Source: Ophiura sarsii (Eukaryota; Echinodermata; Ophiuroidea; Amphilepidida; Ophiuridae). Taken from it: DNA of 64,000 nt. A program made the position numbers and the translations under genes. The notes under the pieces were generated by a model. That model worked only from the letters and a program-made list of their open reading frames with translations. It was not told the origin of the DNA and searched no databases. Below, one piece after another: positions 33,001-39,288 of the stretch. The stretch covers positions 46,477,625 through 46,541,624 of the forward strand of contig CM069446.1 in the NCBI GenBank assembly GCA_035610835.1, written 5' to 3'. The first letter of the stretch is position 1, and every line of letters starts with the position of its first letter.

Positions 33001-34118
33001 ATTTGGGTAGTCATAAGTAGATATATTATTATATCTGTAATAATTACAAGGAAAAAACAAATATATTGCAGAAGTATTTAACCAGATTACATAAGCATAG
33101 GATTTACAGATGTTGATTGCTGCTAGGGAAACACTTTCACTTCCAGCAACAACACCAACACCAGCACCAACTGTACACCAACAGCAACACCAACAACAAC
33201 AACAACAATATACGCATCAACAACAACACCACCAACAACAACACCACCATCACCACCACCACCACCCCATAATCCTCACCACCCTCACCACCTCCACCAC
33301 CACCAACACCACAACCTCAGGGTGCACTACCTTATAACCTCCATCAATGGAGGTGTTTAGCCCATCTCTGCTTCCCGCTATAAATGCGTCTTTGAAACAT
33401 AATTAGCCGGGATAATTCGTTAATTTATACTTTCTTTGTTATCATTTATTGTAACTAATTAGGGTTTTTTTCGTGGGTTTTTTCTCACAGCTGCTTCTTG
33501 GAAATTGGGAACACGTTCTATTTTGCCCAGTTACTCATCATTGGACTCGTCATCTCATACAACATGGTGATCTTTATGTTAGTAATGCATCGCCTGTTAT
33601 TTAGGAGAGCAAGTGTCAGTAGGAGCCGTGATGATAAGAAAGCGGAGATTATTAAGCGGGTCCAGAATGCAGTCTCCATTACAGCTCTACTTGGATTGAC
33701 CTGGGTGTTTGGGTTGTTATCTCTTATCCATGAGCGATCCAGTCTTGCCTTCCAAGTGCTATTCTGCCTCTTCAATTCCATGCAAGGATGCCTGGTTTTC
33801 GTTATGTTCTGTGTTCGTCACAAGAACGTTGTGCAAGTGTGGAAAGGGTGGTTTTCATTCGGTAAAGATAGTAGGAGAGGTGATGTCACCAGGACAACAT
33901 CTGCGGCCTCATCAACGCTTGACCGACCAGTGAAGAAACAACCTCGAGGAAACCTCGCAGAGAAGGAACGGAATGACATCAATATGGATCAGTTCCAGTG
34001 CACATACGTACCGCCGACAATCACAAAATCAGATGACGATGTGCTTGTTGATAGCAACGAACGTAAAATCTTTTACAAATTAATAGACAACCGGTGGACT
34101 AGTAGTACTAAAAACTGA
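10866..34118 (+). CDS. Adhesion GPCR, SRCR-EGF(8)-GAIN/GPS-7TM (gene-level entry)
   Basis: Multi-exon receptor gene; exons are listed separately below. Seen: 16 exons with AG/GT borders whose phases all match (SRCR 1-1, EGFs 1-1, stalk 1-0, GAIN 0-0, 0-1, 1-0, GPS 0-0, then 0-2, 2-1, 1-2 and a phase-2 terminal exon). The exons sum to 3,344 bp, open to a TGA at 34116. Family knowledge: EGF-TM7 adhesion receptors sit in the plasma membrane, bind ligands through N-terminal modules, self-cleave at the GPS and signal through G proteins. Inference: closest in layout to the ADGRE/CD97 or ADGRL4 (ELTD1) group; the orthologue cannot be named by eye. No start codon or signal peptide was found, so the 5' end is incomplete. 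The SRCR exon could belong to another gene, since 5.3 kb separates it from the first EGF. A polyadenylation signal follows at 34206. Confidence 0.88.
11219..11466. mobile_element. MITE directly after the SRCR exon
   Basis: GTGTTCGAACACTTT at the left and AGTGTTCGAACACCTTTT at the right form the ends. Inside lie CCCCTTGATCAATGTTGA and AACATTGATCGGTGG, related to the cores of the elements at 21618 and 25573. It starts 33 bp after the exon donor. Confidence 0.65.
11480..14615. mobile_element. Possible 3.1-kb element with GGAGCACCGGTGACT termini
   Basis: GGAGCACCGGTGACT at 11480 is found exactly inverted at 14601-14615, with similar T/A-rich sequence just inside both. No gene is recognisable within. 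It encloses the smaller TIR element at 12347 and C runs at 13799-13819 and 14469-14483. Two unrelated copies of a small repeat are the alternative. The sequence between (12870-14600) shows nothing coding. Confidence 0.4.
12347..12869. mobile_element. TIR element A, CGTCGCTGTTCTGACA ends
   Basis: CGTCGCTGTTCTGACATACC at the left is mirrored by GGTATGTCAGAACAGCGACG at the right, with one base differing further in. The phrase GACATACCGGCACAT occurs several more times inside. A shorter relative is at 32056. Confidence 0.75.
14616..16466. other. Intronic stretch without exons
   Basis: A block at about 14712-14815 (GTCTTTGTCAAAGACGC, AAAATTACCTGTCGAGCG) returns inverted at about 30195-30302. At 16060-16140 and 16300-16370 a T/G-rich segment with AATATATTTTTGGTGG is duplicated. 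No exon seen. Confidence 0.5.
16467..16589 (+). CDS. Calcium-binding EGF exon 1
   Basis: A phase 1-1 exon of 123 bp, acceptor ATCTAG, donor GTGAGT. It encodes one cbEGF module beginning DIDEC with six cysteines. It carries the Asn/Asp hydroxylation pattern C-x-N-x4-F-x-C ([10 protein letters not shown]) and the Gly-Tyr-x-Gly turn near the end. DIDEC plus the hydroxylation site is the classic calcium-binding signature. It is the first of eight intact modules. Confidence 0.93.
16684..16908. mobile_element. 225-bp foldback MITE, TA-flanked
   Basis: TACACACAGAAAACACTATG at the left is mirrored at 16886-16908, and the arms continue inward over ATAGAACTCCATAAT. The inside is rich in TACACA/TGTGTA units. 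TA at both tips fits Tc1/mariner-type MITEs. Confidence 0.85.
17648..17773 (+). CDS. Calcium-binding EGF exon 2
   Basis: A phase 1-1 exon of 126 bp, donor GTGCGT. The module starts DLDEC (Ile to Leu in the calcium motif) and has six cysteines and [10 protein letters not shown]. It is three bases longer than EGF 1 and forms a length subgroup with EGF 3 to 5, suggesting these four arose by local tandem duplication. Confidence 0.93.
18016..18170. repeat. TAA microsatellite with CAGGCATTTATATAGCGC tail
   Basis: About 19 TAA units, then ACAGGCATTTATATAGCGCC and a segment with AGCGCTCCCGATAGCGCTT. A second copy, TAA run plus ACAGGCATTT, is at 34786-34865, so this is a dispersed repeat family with a microsatellite end. 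Confidence 0.75.
18407..18532 (+). CDS. Calcium-binding EGF exon 3
   Basis: A phase 1-1 exon of 126 bp after CTCTAG, donor GTGCGT. It has DIDEC, six cysteines, [10 protein letters not shown] and GYVGDGR. It is very like EGF 5 at 20141 (both contain the CHM and NRGYVG/NQGYVG blocks), so the two are close duplicates. Confidence 0.93.
19052..19177 (+). CDS. Calcium-binding EGF exon 4
   Basis: A phase 1-1 exon of 126 bp after TTCTAG, donor GTGAGT. It has DIDEC, six cysteines and GYVGDGR. The aromatic residue of the calcium/hydroxylation motif is Leu here ([10 protein letters not shown]), unlike the Phe or Tyr of the other modules, so calcium packing in this module may be weaker. Confidence 0.92.
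19391..19829. mobile_element. 440-bp TIR element with about 38-bp ends
   Basis: TATGTGACGTGTTCTACC plus AAACCAGAC and AATTGGGCA at the left; the inverse at 19790-19829. TA at both tips suits a mariner-type MITE. It holds no gene. Confidence 0.8.
20141..20266 (+). CDS. Calcium-binding EGF exon 5
   Basis: A phase 1-1 exon of 126 bp after ATTCTAG, donor GTGGGT (a weaker match than GTGAGT). It has DIDEC, six cysteines, [10 protein letters not shown] and GYVGDGR. It is followed by an intron holding a LINE relic and repeated intron segments. Confidence 0.92.
20345..20935 (-). mobile_element. LINE relic, reverse-transcriptase C-terminal part
   Basis: On the minus strand, in shifting frames, one reads [51 protein letters not shown] and [18 protein letters not shown]. 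These are the familiar end blocks of LINE polymerases of the KYLGAWIExTExDI and GRPxLTYID kind. Stops and frameshifts interrupt it. It inserted into the intron after EGF 5. Confidence 0.8.
21618..21900. mobile_element. CTACAATCAAGG MITE, copy 1
   Basis: CTACAATCAAGGACATTTTG at the left and the inverse CCTGAATTGTAG at the right, with CCCCATCAATCAATGTTGAG inside. It is a sister of the copy at 25573. The frames 21589-21972 and its complement are only this element. Confidence 0.75.
22104..22190 (+). pseudogene. Relic EGF exon, internally deleted
   Basis: After an AACAG acceptor the sequence starts like the neighbouring EGF exons (ACATTGAC), but the DEC region reads AAAATGTGA, which shifts the frame. 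The middle of the module (CHANATC through GNYTC) is missing. The end still resembles the [12 protein letters not shown] block of EGF 6 and 8, and the donor is gone (TTTTTTGTG in place of CAGGTGAG). It is a dead copy of the EGF 6/8 type. Confidence 0.75.
22344..22466 (+). CDS. Calcium-binding EGF exon 6
   Basis: A phase 1-1 exon of 123 bp after AAATAG, donor GTGAGT. It has DIDEC, six cysteines, [10 protein letters not shown] with Tyr at the aromatic site, and GNGRTC. It belongs to the 123-bp subgroup with EGF 8 and 9. Confidence 0.93.
22682..22806 (+). pseudogene. Broken EGF exon (numbered 7 in the array)
   Basis: The acceptor ATGACAG and the start DIDECAN are intact, but an in-frame TAA follows at 22705-22707. 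The rest ([22 protein letters not shown]) sits in the next frame, so there is a one-base gain or two-base loss near 22700-22710. The donor is also gone: the place where the sister exons have TTCAGGTGAG reads TTTGAGTGCG. Skipping it keeps the phase of the receptor because EGF exons are 1-1. A pseudo-exon is far more likely than a sequencing error, since both frame and donor are hit. Confidence 0.85.
22973..23095 (+). CDS. Calcium-binding EGF exon 8
   Basis: A phase 1-1 exon of 123 bp after ATAACAG, donor GTGAGA. It has DIDEC, six cysteines, [10 protein letters not shown] and GYDGNGRTC. It closely resembles EGF 6 and the broken exon at 22682, showing recent duplication of an exon-intron unit of roughly 0.3 kb. 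Confidence 0.93.
23445..23567 (+). CDS. Calcium-binding EGF exon 9 (membrane-proximal)
   Basis: A phase 1-1 exon of 123 bp after TATTAG, donor GTAGGC. It has DIDEC, six cysteines, [10 protein letters not shown], then GYERMG in place of the GYxGxG of the others. It is the last EGF before the stalk and the most diverged, as expected of the oldest copy in such arrays. Confidence 0.92.
23841..24559. mobile_element. 720-bp mariner-like MITE with long TIRs
   Basis: CAGGGTGTCC at 23841 and ACACCCTG at the right. Arms of about 140 bp match inverted, for example TATAATTTGAAGAAAA and GATTCGGTTCA on both sides. No transposase remains. It fills much of the intron between the last EGF exon and the stalk exon. 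Confidence 0.75.
24702..24730 (+). CDS. Short stalk exon joining EGFs to GAIN
   Basis: A 29-bp exon between GCATGAAG and GTAACT encodes about ten residues ([10 protein letters not shown]). Its phase is 1 at the start and 0 at the end, exactly what is needed to join the phase-1 EGF exons to the phase-0 GAIN exon at 25369. It is too short to prove from composition, but without it the phases do not meet. Confidence 0.62.
24867..24993. repeat. 127-bp foldback in the stalk/GAIN intron
   Basis: TTTACTGGAATCATG at the left, CATGATTCCAGTGAA at the right, a small MITE-like hairpin. The rest of the intron to 25368 shows nothing further. Confidence 0.65.
25369..25515 (+). CDS. GAIN subdomain A exon
   Basis: A phase 0-0 exon of 147 bp after TTCTTTAG, donor GTAAGA; 49 codons. 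Blocks such as [12 protein letters not shown] and [16 protein letters not shown] fit the helical N-terminal part of the GAIN domain of adhesion GPCRs. One N-glycosylation sequon (NLT) is visible. Confidence 0.85.
25573..25850. mobile_element. CTACAATCAAGG MITE, copy 2
   Basis: CTACAATCAAGGAAAA and GTTGGCACAC at the left; GTGTGCCAAC and TTTTCCTTGATTGTAG at the right. It shares CCCCATCAATCAATGTTGAG with copy 1. The minus-strand frame 25579-25830 is this element, not a gene. Confidence 0.82.
26317..26719 (+). CDS. GAIN domain exon, central part
   Basis: A phase 0-1 exon of 403 bp after CCAAACAG, donor GTATAC. It begins [13 protein letters not shown] (end of subdomain A), has an acidic, probably loose insert (NYDDNRNGD to QDDDVSP), then [13 protein letters not shown] and ends [12 protein letters not shown]. 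The final LPxDVF block is a usual landmark of subdomain B. One NNT sequon is visible. Confidence 0.9.
26823..27210 (+). mobile_element. CR1/L2-type LINE 3' end relic
   Basis: In broken frames the plus strand reads [49 protein letters not shown] and [13 protein letters not shown]. These correspond to the LHWLPVxxRI, GDRAFSVAAPKLWNSLP and FKKxLKTxLF end blocks of CR1/L2-like LINEs. It ends with TTTTAAGCGCTTTGAAG, typical of their 3' tails. The intron between the GAIN exons hosts it; 27211-27997 shows nothing more. Confidence 0.8.
27998..28209 (+). CDS. GAIN subdomain B exon
   Basis: A phase 1-0 exon of 212 bp after CTCACAG, donor GTAAGG. It encodes the beta-sandwich stretch with [27 protein letters not shown] and [18 protein letters not shown], all typical of the strands just before the GPS. 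An NSS sequon lies at the start. Confidence 0.92.
28451..28580. mobile_element. 130-bp near-perfect hairpin
   Basis: TAATATTGAATG, then GGTGATACAAGAATATATTG at the left, with the exact inverse at the right around a CACGAGTGCAA core. A small MITE in the intron before the GPS exon. The remaining intron (28581-29011) is plain AT-rich DNA. Confidence 0.85.
29012..29182 (+). CDS. GPS (autoproteolysis) exon
   Basis: A phase 0-0 exon of 171 bp after ATGTAG, donor GTAAGA; 57 codons. It holds the four cysteines and two tryptophans of the [30 protein letters not shown]. The cleavage triad His-Leu-Thr is intact, so self-cleavage between Leu and Thr is expected. The peptide that follows (TSFAVLM) is the predicted tethered agonist. 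Confidence 0.96.
29676..29745 (+). other. tRNA-like sequence (pol III A and B boxes), probably a SINE
   Basis: TGGCCTAGCGG fits an A box and GGGTTCGAGCCC a B box, 40-odd bases apart, directly after a C run. The anticodon arm (CCTC-GAGG) is weak and the T stem and acceptor do not pair in full. A tRNA-derived SINE head or pseudogene is more likely than a working tRNA. Confidence 0.5.
29810..30169. mobile_element. 360-bp TIR element, copy 1
   Basis: AAGGGGGATGTGCACC, CCTCCGTTAAACTGCCGTAA and CTTATTCATTTAATCT at the left return inverted at the right (GATTAAATGAATATTGAAG, TTACGGCAGTTTTACGGAGG, GTGCACACCCCCTTA-like end). A 5' half of the same element is at 38341. Confidence 0.85.
30195..30302 (-). 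repeat. Dispersed repeat shared with 14712-14815
   Basis: CGACAGGTAATTTTGCGAGG, TCTTTGACAAAGACT: the reverse of the block at 14712. It lies in the intron just before the TM1 exon. The next intron (30471-31578) holds a small hairpin at about 30588-30620 (GGAACACATC and its inverse) and nothing else I can name. Confidence 0.6.
30364..30470 (+). CDS. 7TM exon: TM1
   Basis: A phase 0-2 exon of 107 bp after TTTTTAG, donor GTAAGG. After a short linker it encodes TM1 ([17 protein letters not shown]) with the Gly-Ile-Ser start common in adhesion GPCRs, and ends at SNR in the first inner loop. Confidence 0.92.
31579..31841 (+). CDS. 7TM exon: TM2, TM3 and start of TM4
   Basis: A phase 2-1 exon of 263 bp after CTTTCAG, donor GTGAGT. 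It encodes TM2 ([19 protein letters not shown]), the outer-loop Cys that pairs with ECL2 (RWGCTT), TM3 with the [11 protein letters not shown] block equivalent to the family WMLVEGLHLY motif, and the start of TM4 (KSALIAWG). Confidence 0.95.
32056..32265. mobile_element. TIR element B, CGTCGCTGTTCTGTCA ends
   Basis: CGTCGCTGTTCTGTCAA at the left and TTGACAGAACAGCGACG at the right, 210 bp in all. Same termini as 12347-12869. An inner pair, TTTTATACATGTTCA and its near inverse, also folds. It ends 33 bp before the TM4 exon. Confidence 0.8.
32299..32365 (+). CDS. 7TM exon: TM4
   Basis: A phase 1-2 exon of 67 bp after TCTTTTAG, donor GTGAGT. It completes TM4 ([15 protein letters not shown]) and enters outer loop 2. 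The preceding intron carries a small TIR element (32056-32265). Confidence 0.93.
32414..32800. mobile_element. Hairpin element with GGTGCTAATCATGG flank, copy 1
   Basis: GGTCACTTTTCAAAAGTCAC with ATTTTCAA at the left, and the inverse at 32606-32632. It is followed by ATGGTGCTAATCATGG, TTTGTTGTTAGGGGGC and TCATCTAAATGCCTAT, which also follow the hairpin at 55439. The two copies define one family. Confidence 0.75.
33140..33330 (+). repeat. CAA/CAC simple repeat
   Basis: ACCAACAGCAACACC grading into CAACAACAA and CACCACCAC in the intron before the last exon. The Gln/His frame 33110-33337 is an artefact of the repeat. Confidence 0.85.
33491..34118 (+). CDS. 7TM terminal exon: TM5-TM7, tail and stop
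   Basis: A 628-bp exon after TCTCACAG, ending at TGA. It starts with the ECL2 Cys (HCFLE), then TM5, an inner loop 3 with [21 protein letters not shown]6 with [14 protein letters not shown]7 with [16 protein letters not shown] and the RHKNVVQVW start of the tail. The LLGLTWVFG and FNSMQG blocks are signatures of adhesion GPCRs. The tail of about 80 residues is Ser/Thr- and charge-rich, with no evident PDZ-binding end. Its tail-coding part is duplicated at 35128. Confidence 0.97.
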
Positions 34119-34205
34119 TTTTAAAAGCATTGTAAGATTATTATATAATATACCTTTTATTATAAAACAAAGTAAAACTAGATCATTTGCTACAGAGTGC
34201 TCGAC

Positions 34206-34211
34206 AATAAA
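34206..34211 (+). promoter_or_regulatory. Candidate polyadenylation signal of the GPCR
   Basis: The first AATAAA after the stop codon, about 88 bp into the 3' UTR, just before a poly-G element. Predicted only from the hexamer. Confidence 0.45.
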
Positions 34212-34255
34212 AAGTAGAGCGTAATATAATCCAAATTAAATCCTGGTTATTCCCA

Positions 34256-34500
34256 GGGGCGGATCCAGGGGGGGGGGGGGGGGGGGGGTGCTGCGGTGGC
34301 TGCAGCACCCCGGGTATGAAGAAGAAAATGGGAGAAAGAAAAAGGAAAAGGGAAAAAGGAAAAGGAGACAAAAAAGGAAAGATAAGAGAAGAAAAGGAAA
34401 CGATATTGGGGCTATAGAACAAGAAAAGGGCCTGATCAATTGCATTTTTGGGGGATCATCTTTTCACAGCACCCCGGGGTGCGACCATCCTGTATGCGCC
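34256..34500. mobile_element. Poly-G element fragment (GGGGCGGATCCAGG)
   Basis: GGGGCGGATCCAGG leads a G run (34268-34288), then a G/A-rich tract. A closing CAGCACCCCGG repeats the CAGCACCCCGGG just after the G run. Same style as the other poly-G elements. Frames here are low-complexity. Confidence 0.5.
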
Positions 34501-34785
34501 CTTGCTTATTCCATTTACACTACAGTACTGTTTCATGCAACCAATATGGCTGCACTTCTTAGGTGTATATTATAAACATGTATACACTTTAACCTTCCGG
34601 ATCATTCAATAAATGATCTATCACTCATACCTATTGAAAAGATGAGGAAATAATGCAATGAAGCCATTTTATACAGAGATTCATCACTCATTGCCAAGCT
34701 ACATACTCTGGCTCCCAATGACATGAACGTCGACGAATAGTCATTCTTTATTCTATTGTACACGTACTCTGAGTCATAATTTGTT

Positions 34786-35010
34786 AATAATAATAATAAT
34801 AATAATAAACAGGCATTTAAAAGACGCATTTCAAACCGCAAGGAAACACAATGCGCCGCACAAAGATAAAATCAATAAATTAAAAATACAAATCTAAAAT
34901 TTAAAAATTTAAAATTTAAAACTTAAAAATTTTAAATTTTAAAATTTAAAATTTAAAATTTAAAATTTAAAATTTAAAATTTAAAATTTAAAATTTAAAA
35001 TTTAAAATTA
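34786..35010. repeat. TAA run with GCATTT tail, and AAAATTT heptamer array
   Basis: A TAA microsatellite followed by ACAGGCATTTAAAAGACGC (family of 18016), then from 34895 to 35010 about 15 tandem AAAATTT units. It separates the two copies of the GPCR tail. Confidence 0.8.
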
Positions 35011-35127
35011 AGAATACGCACAATCTGTACAATCATAAAATACCATAACAAATTAACAAAATATATACATAAGTAAAAGGCAAACACAATTGAAGCGCAA
35101 AAGTCAATATAGAGCAATTTGTTTCAT

Positions 35128-35428
35128 GAGGTGATGTCACCAGGACAACATCTGCGGCCTCATCAACGCTTGACCCACCAGTGAAGAAACAACCTCGAGG
35201 AAACCTCGCAGAGAAGGAACGGAATGACATCAATATGGATCAGTTCCAGTGCACGTACACACCGCCGACAATCACAAAATCTGATGACGATGTGATTGTT
35301 GATAACAACGAACGTTAAATGTTTCGATGACTTTGACATATACAACCGGTAGACTAGTAGTACTAAAAACTGTTTGAAAGGCGTTGCATGCTACAAAAGT
35401 TATTATATTATACATGTCTCTTACTATA
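35128..35428 (+). pseudogene. Duplicate of the GPCR tail-coding segment and 3' UTR
   Basis: Matches 33877-34167 at high identity by eye, including tail blocks such as [16 protein letters not shown] and FQCTYTPPTITKS and the 3' UTR piece ACTAGTAGTACTAAAAACTG. The frame is open from 35130 to a TAA at 35316, ending NNER, so about 62 residues are preserved but the KIFYKL end is lost. The match starts exactly at a GAGGTGATG present in both copies. In copy 2 an AG lies just before GTGATG, so it could serve as an alternative last exon. Otherwise it is a non-functional partial tandem copy. Confidence 0.8.
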
Positions 35429-35517
35429 AATCTGAACATGATGTTTGTTAACCTTTGTACTCTGTTAGTTTGTTCAACAGTCATGTCGCCAAATTTATTG
35501 AGGAAAATACTGGAACA

Positions 35518-36323
35518 GCCGAGTGCACCAAACTGGCGTAACTTAATAGGGAGGTAATTTACCTCCCTAGTAGTTATGCCCCAACTGTAGCGTAACTTAC
35601 TAACGATGTAATTCTGAGAGCATAACTGGCGAGTCCCCTTACAAAATTAATTGTCGCTTATGCCAAGTGTTCACCTATACTTTACTGTAAAATTCTGACG
35701 TAAATGGTCTTTCGTAATATTAAAAATGTGTCGTCACTCGCTAGGTCATAAGGTGAGTGTAAATAAAAGAATCACGTTGAATCGGCAATCGGTCCGGACA
35801 AAATGATGCCATTTTCGTGGCTAAAAATTTCGAAGTTGTTTACCACTTTTTCAAAAATAAGGACTATCATGTCATAACAAACATATTTTTGGCGAGTGTC
35901 ACATACAAATGTTGCACTAAAAGGTACAATTTTCATGATAAAAATCAATTTTTGTAATTGAATAGTTCAATGGTATATTAATATCATGATGCCACTTCTA
36001 GCGTCCAATCTCTGTGGCGTGCTACTGTGATCCTGTCTTTTATAAACGGAGATACGGGTTCGATTCCCGAAATCCCCTTATGTTTTTTTAAACATGATGT
36101 AATCGTCAATCGGGTAAATAAGAAATTATCATAGTGACAGCATTAACTGTTATGCTTCAACTTACTCTTGGGTCCGGTCAGGTATAAGATTTAGCGTAAA
36201 TTACCCGCAAGTTACTAGCCTAGTGGCTTACCCCGATTTGGTGCTCTCAAAATGTTGGGTTACGCCTCAGTTACTAGCGAGGTAGCGCTATTCTTCAGCT
36301 ACCCGACATAGGTGCACTCGGCC
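35518..36323. mobile_element. 800-bp TIR element carrying a tRNA-like segment
   Basis: GCCGAGTGCACC at 35519-35530 is mirrored by GGTGCACTCGGC at 36312-36323, with looser inverted similarity inward (GGCGTAAC, TAGCGAGGTAGC). No protein is visible. It contains the pol III-like segment at 36011. Confidence 0.65.
36011..36077 (+). other. tRNA-like sequence with perfect B box
   Basis: GGGTTCGATTCCC at 36057-36069 is an exact B box with a pairing T stem (CGGG/CCCG). TGTGGCGTGCTACTGTGA upstream is a weak A box. The anticodon stem does not pair well, so I read it as a tRNA pseudogene or SINE head. Confidence 0.45.
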
Positions 36324-36325
36324 GA

Positions 36326-38340
36326 TAGTGTTATAAAGTATATTTCAAAACCAGCAACAAACGCTCAAATTTCGCTCGTCACTATATAGAATTACATCGC
36401 ATAATAACAACCGTGTAAAACCGTGGTATCGTGTCACGTGCATGTGCGCGCTGTCACATCACTGTGCACCCTCCACACAGCTCACACCCCACACATTGGC
36501 GGAGCCAGGGGCCTTGGGGGCACGTGCCCCCCGGGTCCCTGGCACCAAAAAAAAGGAGGAGAAAAAGGAAGAAAGAAAAGAGAGATAGTAGAGGGTATAT
36601 AGAGTTCTTTTTTATTACTAGTAAGTGTCCATGCCCCCACCTCTTATTTTGTACGTTCCCGGCACAGATCCCGGCATAGCATGGCAATAAGGGCGTAGCC
36701 AGAGGGTTAAGAAGGAGCCGATCGCTCCTTCTCCCCTGTCCCCTAATTTTGCCATTGTCGCCTCAATTTTAGTAGGAGAAATCATATTAAAATTATAACA
36801 TTCAAAAACAAAGATAGCATTTTCTTCGCTGTATGTGCCCCTTCCCCAACAAATCAATTAATTATAAATTAAGAAGATCGTTTGAAGCCAAAATGTACCT
36901 CAATCCTCGCAAAAGCAGTGTCATAAGGCCAACATATATTTCAAGTGTGGCAAATAAGTATAAAGAAGCCGGGGGTTTTCGTAAAAAAATAAAAATAAAT
37001 ACATGTTAATAGAAGCGAAAATGTTTCTCGATCTTGGCAAAATTAATGTAAAGAAGTCAATTTTGCCTGGTTTGTATCTCAATCGCGGAACAATTTATGT
37101 TAAATAGCCAAACAAAATGTGCGCGCTATGCTATGCGCGCACGTGCCATGAACGTTAACTTAAATTTTGGAACCTAGTTTTAAGCCCAATTGTATCTCGA
37201 TCATGACAAAATTAGTTAGTGTTAAGAAGGCAATATTTCACGCGTTTCGCTCATGTCCCTCCAAATATTTACTTTAGTTTTATAAGCTTGTTACCAGCGA
37301 AAATTGGCAAAATATTGAAAATAGCCAAAAAGTGTTCGCGATACGCGCGCACATGCCCCAATCGATTAACTTACGTTTAGAACGTATCTCAATCTTTACA
37401 AAATTAGCGTAAGTGCCCAACGTTGCGCCGTACGCACTCATTAAATGTGCCTCAAAATGTTTACATTACTTTTTACGAAGCTCGCATGTACCTTCAAACG
37501 TTAACTTTAGCTTCATAAAAAATAGTATCACATTTTGTGCGCTACGCGATAATGTAACTTCAAACATTTACTTTAGCTTTATAGAGCTTTTATAAAGGCA
37601 AGCCTTAATCATAGCAAGAAACATGGAGTTTTCCAAAACAATAAAAATGATTTCATGAAAGAAGCATCATGGCAAAAGTTAACCAATACGTGGTAATCGA
37701 TGCCGATCTGACATTTGGCATAGTTAAAAACAATAACAATTATTACCTACTTTTTTACAAAACCACCCAAAGCTTTTGTTGAAAGATCTAATAAATAGTC
37801 AGTAATGTTAATATGGTTCAAATGATTACTTTTGCACTCTGAGAGATAAAAACAGAATATTTCTTGCCAATTTGGAGCAGATCAAACTATAGGCCTTATA
37901 TTACTATATAAAGATACCAGGGAGTCTATAATTATGGGAGAAGTGTCTTAAAAAAAAACCCGCTTCCTGGGACGCAATTTAACTTGTGATGAAGTTATAG
38001 AGGGCGCTCCAGCTCCAGCAGTGGCGCATCCAAAGTCCGAAGGGGGGTGGGGGGGGGGGGGGGGGGGGGGCGTGACTATCATTTGGGAATTGCACCATTT
38101 CGGGGGATTGAAGGGGTTTTGCTTAATTTCTATTCAATCAGTCGGGGGGAGGGAATCACATCCAAGTTAACTTATAAAGATGGCAGCTTTTCGCACGCTA
38201 CACGCGCATATGTACAGGACTATCATTTCAGAAGCCCATTTAAAACTAAAATAATGATGTACCTTAATTATGGCCAGATTCGGGTATTTGTGAAAAATAT
38301 CTCGCGCATGGGGCGCGCAGGATCTCAGGCAAAATCGTCT
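36326..38340. other. Gene-less repeat-bearing stretch
   Basis: Poly-G fragment 36496-36700 (GGCGGAGCCAGGGG at the left, GGGCGTAGCCAGAGG at the right), degenerate GCGCGC-core repeats with CTCAATC and ACTTTAG phrases at 36890-37570 like those at 7080-8510, and a G run at 38051-38070. No gene. Confidence 0.55.
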
Positions 38341-38603
38341 TAAGGGGTGTGGACTCTCAGACAGCCTCCGTAAAACTACCGTAACTTCTTCATTATTCAT
38401 TTAATCTATATAAAAGTATACATTTTCTTGAAGGAAAGGGTTCAATGAATCCAACCAAGAACATGAAATTGACCATTTTGGAGAAAGTTATAAAAACACG
38501 TTTTTTGACCCATTTTAGGTTCTGCAAAAATAACTCAAAATATATCTTGTCAAATTTTGTCATACTAGTTTTATAATAATCCTAATAAAATTCCCTAGGA
38601 ATG
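38341..38603. mobile_element. TIR element of 29810, 5' part, copy 2
   Basis: TAAGGGGTGTGGACTCTCAG, CCTCCGTAAAACTACCGTAA and TTATTCATTTAATCTA match the end of the 29810 element. The body (AAATTGACCATTTTGG, TTTTTGACCCATTTTAGG) runs in the reverse sense of copy 1, ending at CCTAGGAATG. The other terminus is missing. 38604-39288 is AT-rich with no feature. Confidence 0.7.
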
Positions 38604-39288
38604 TTTTTTTTATATAATAATATCTTAATTATTTGGTTGGTTGGTTGATCTTGCTAAGGTTGATCATTGCTGATCTAGCCAATTTTCTAGCTTATTTATT
38701 TATTGAATTATAAACCAAAAAGTGCCAAAAAACATGTTTTGATCATGAACATCATGAAAATCACATTTTAAGTCTTACGGAAATGATGTCACCAATTATT
38801 GCAACATTTTGTAATTTTGTAAGATTTTATTATTATTACATCATCACATGTTAATAAACAATATATGTTGCTAAAATCATTAAGATCATTGTTAAATGGC
38901 ATTATAATTGATTTGATTATATATGATTAATTCTCAGCCAACTACCCATTTATAGAAACCATTTATAAAACCTATGGCTCCAAACTGAGCGCAAGAAAGA
39001 CGCAAGTCTAATAATCAAAAAATTGATCGATATCGTTTAATACAACATTTTTGTCAAAAATCATAATATCGTGTGAATGCTAAGACTATAACCGACACCT
39101 ACAATATTGTCAATTTCCAATACAAAACACCTTTTGGTAATTTTCTACAATATTTAAACAACTTTAAATGCCTGTATCTCAAAAAAGCAAATATAAAGTT
39201 AGGTCTTTCTTGCGCTTCATTTATAAAAAATAAATTGAACGTGGAATCTGATAATGACACATACACATAAATACCCATATCTTATAGA

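Noticed and set aside
33110..33337. Gln/His-rich frame inside the gene
   Set aside because: CAA/CAC microsatellite in an intron with no borders that keep phase.
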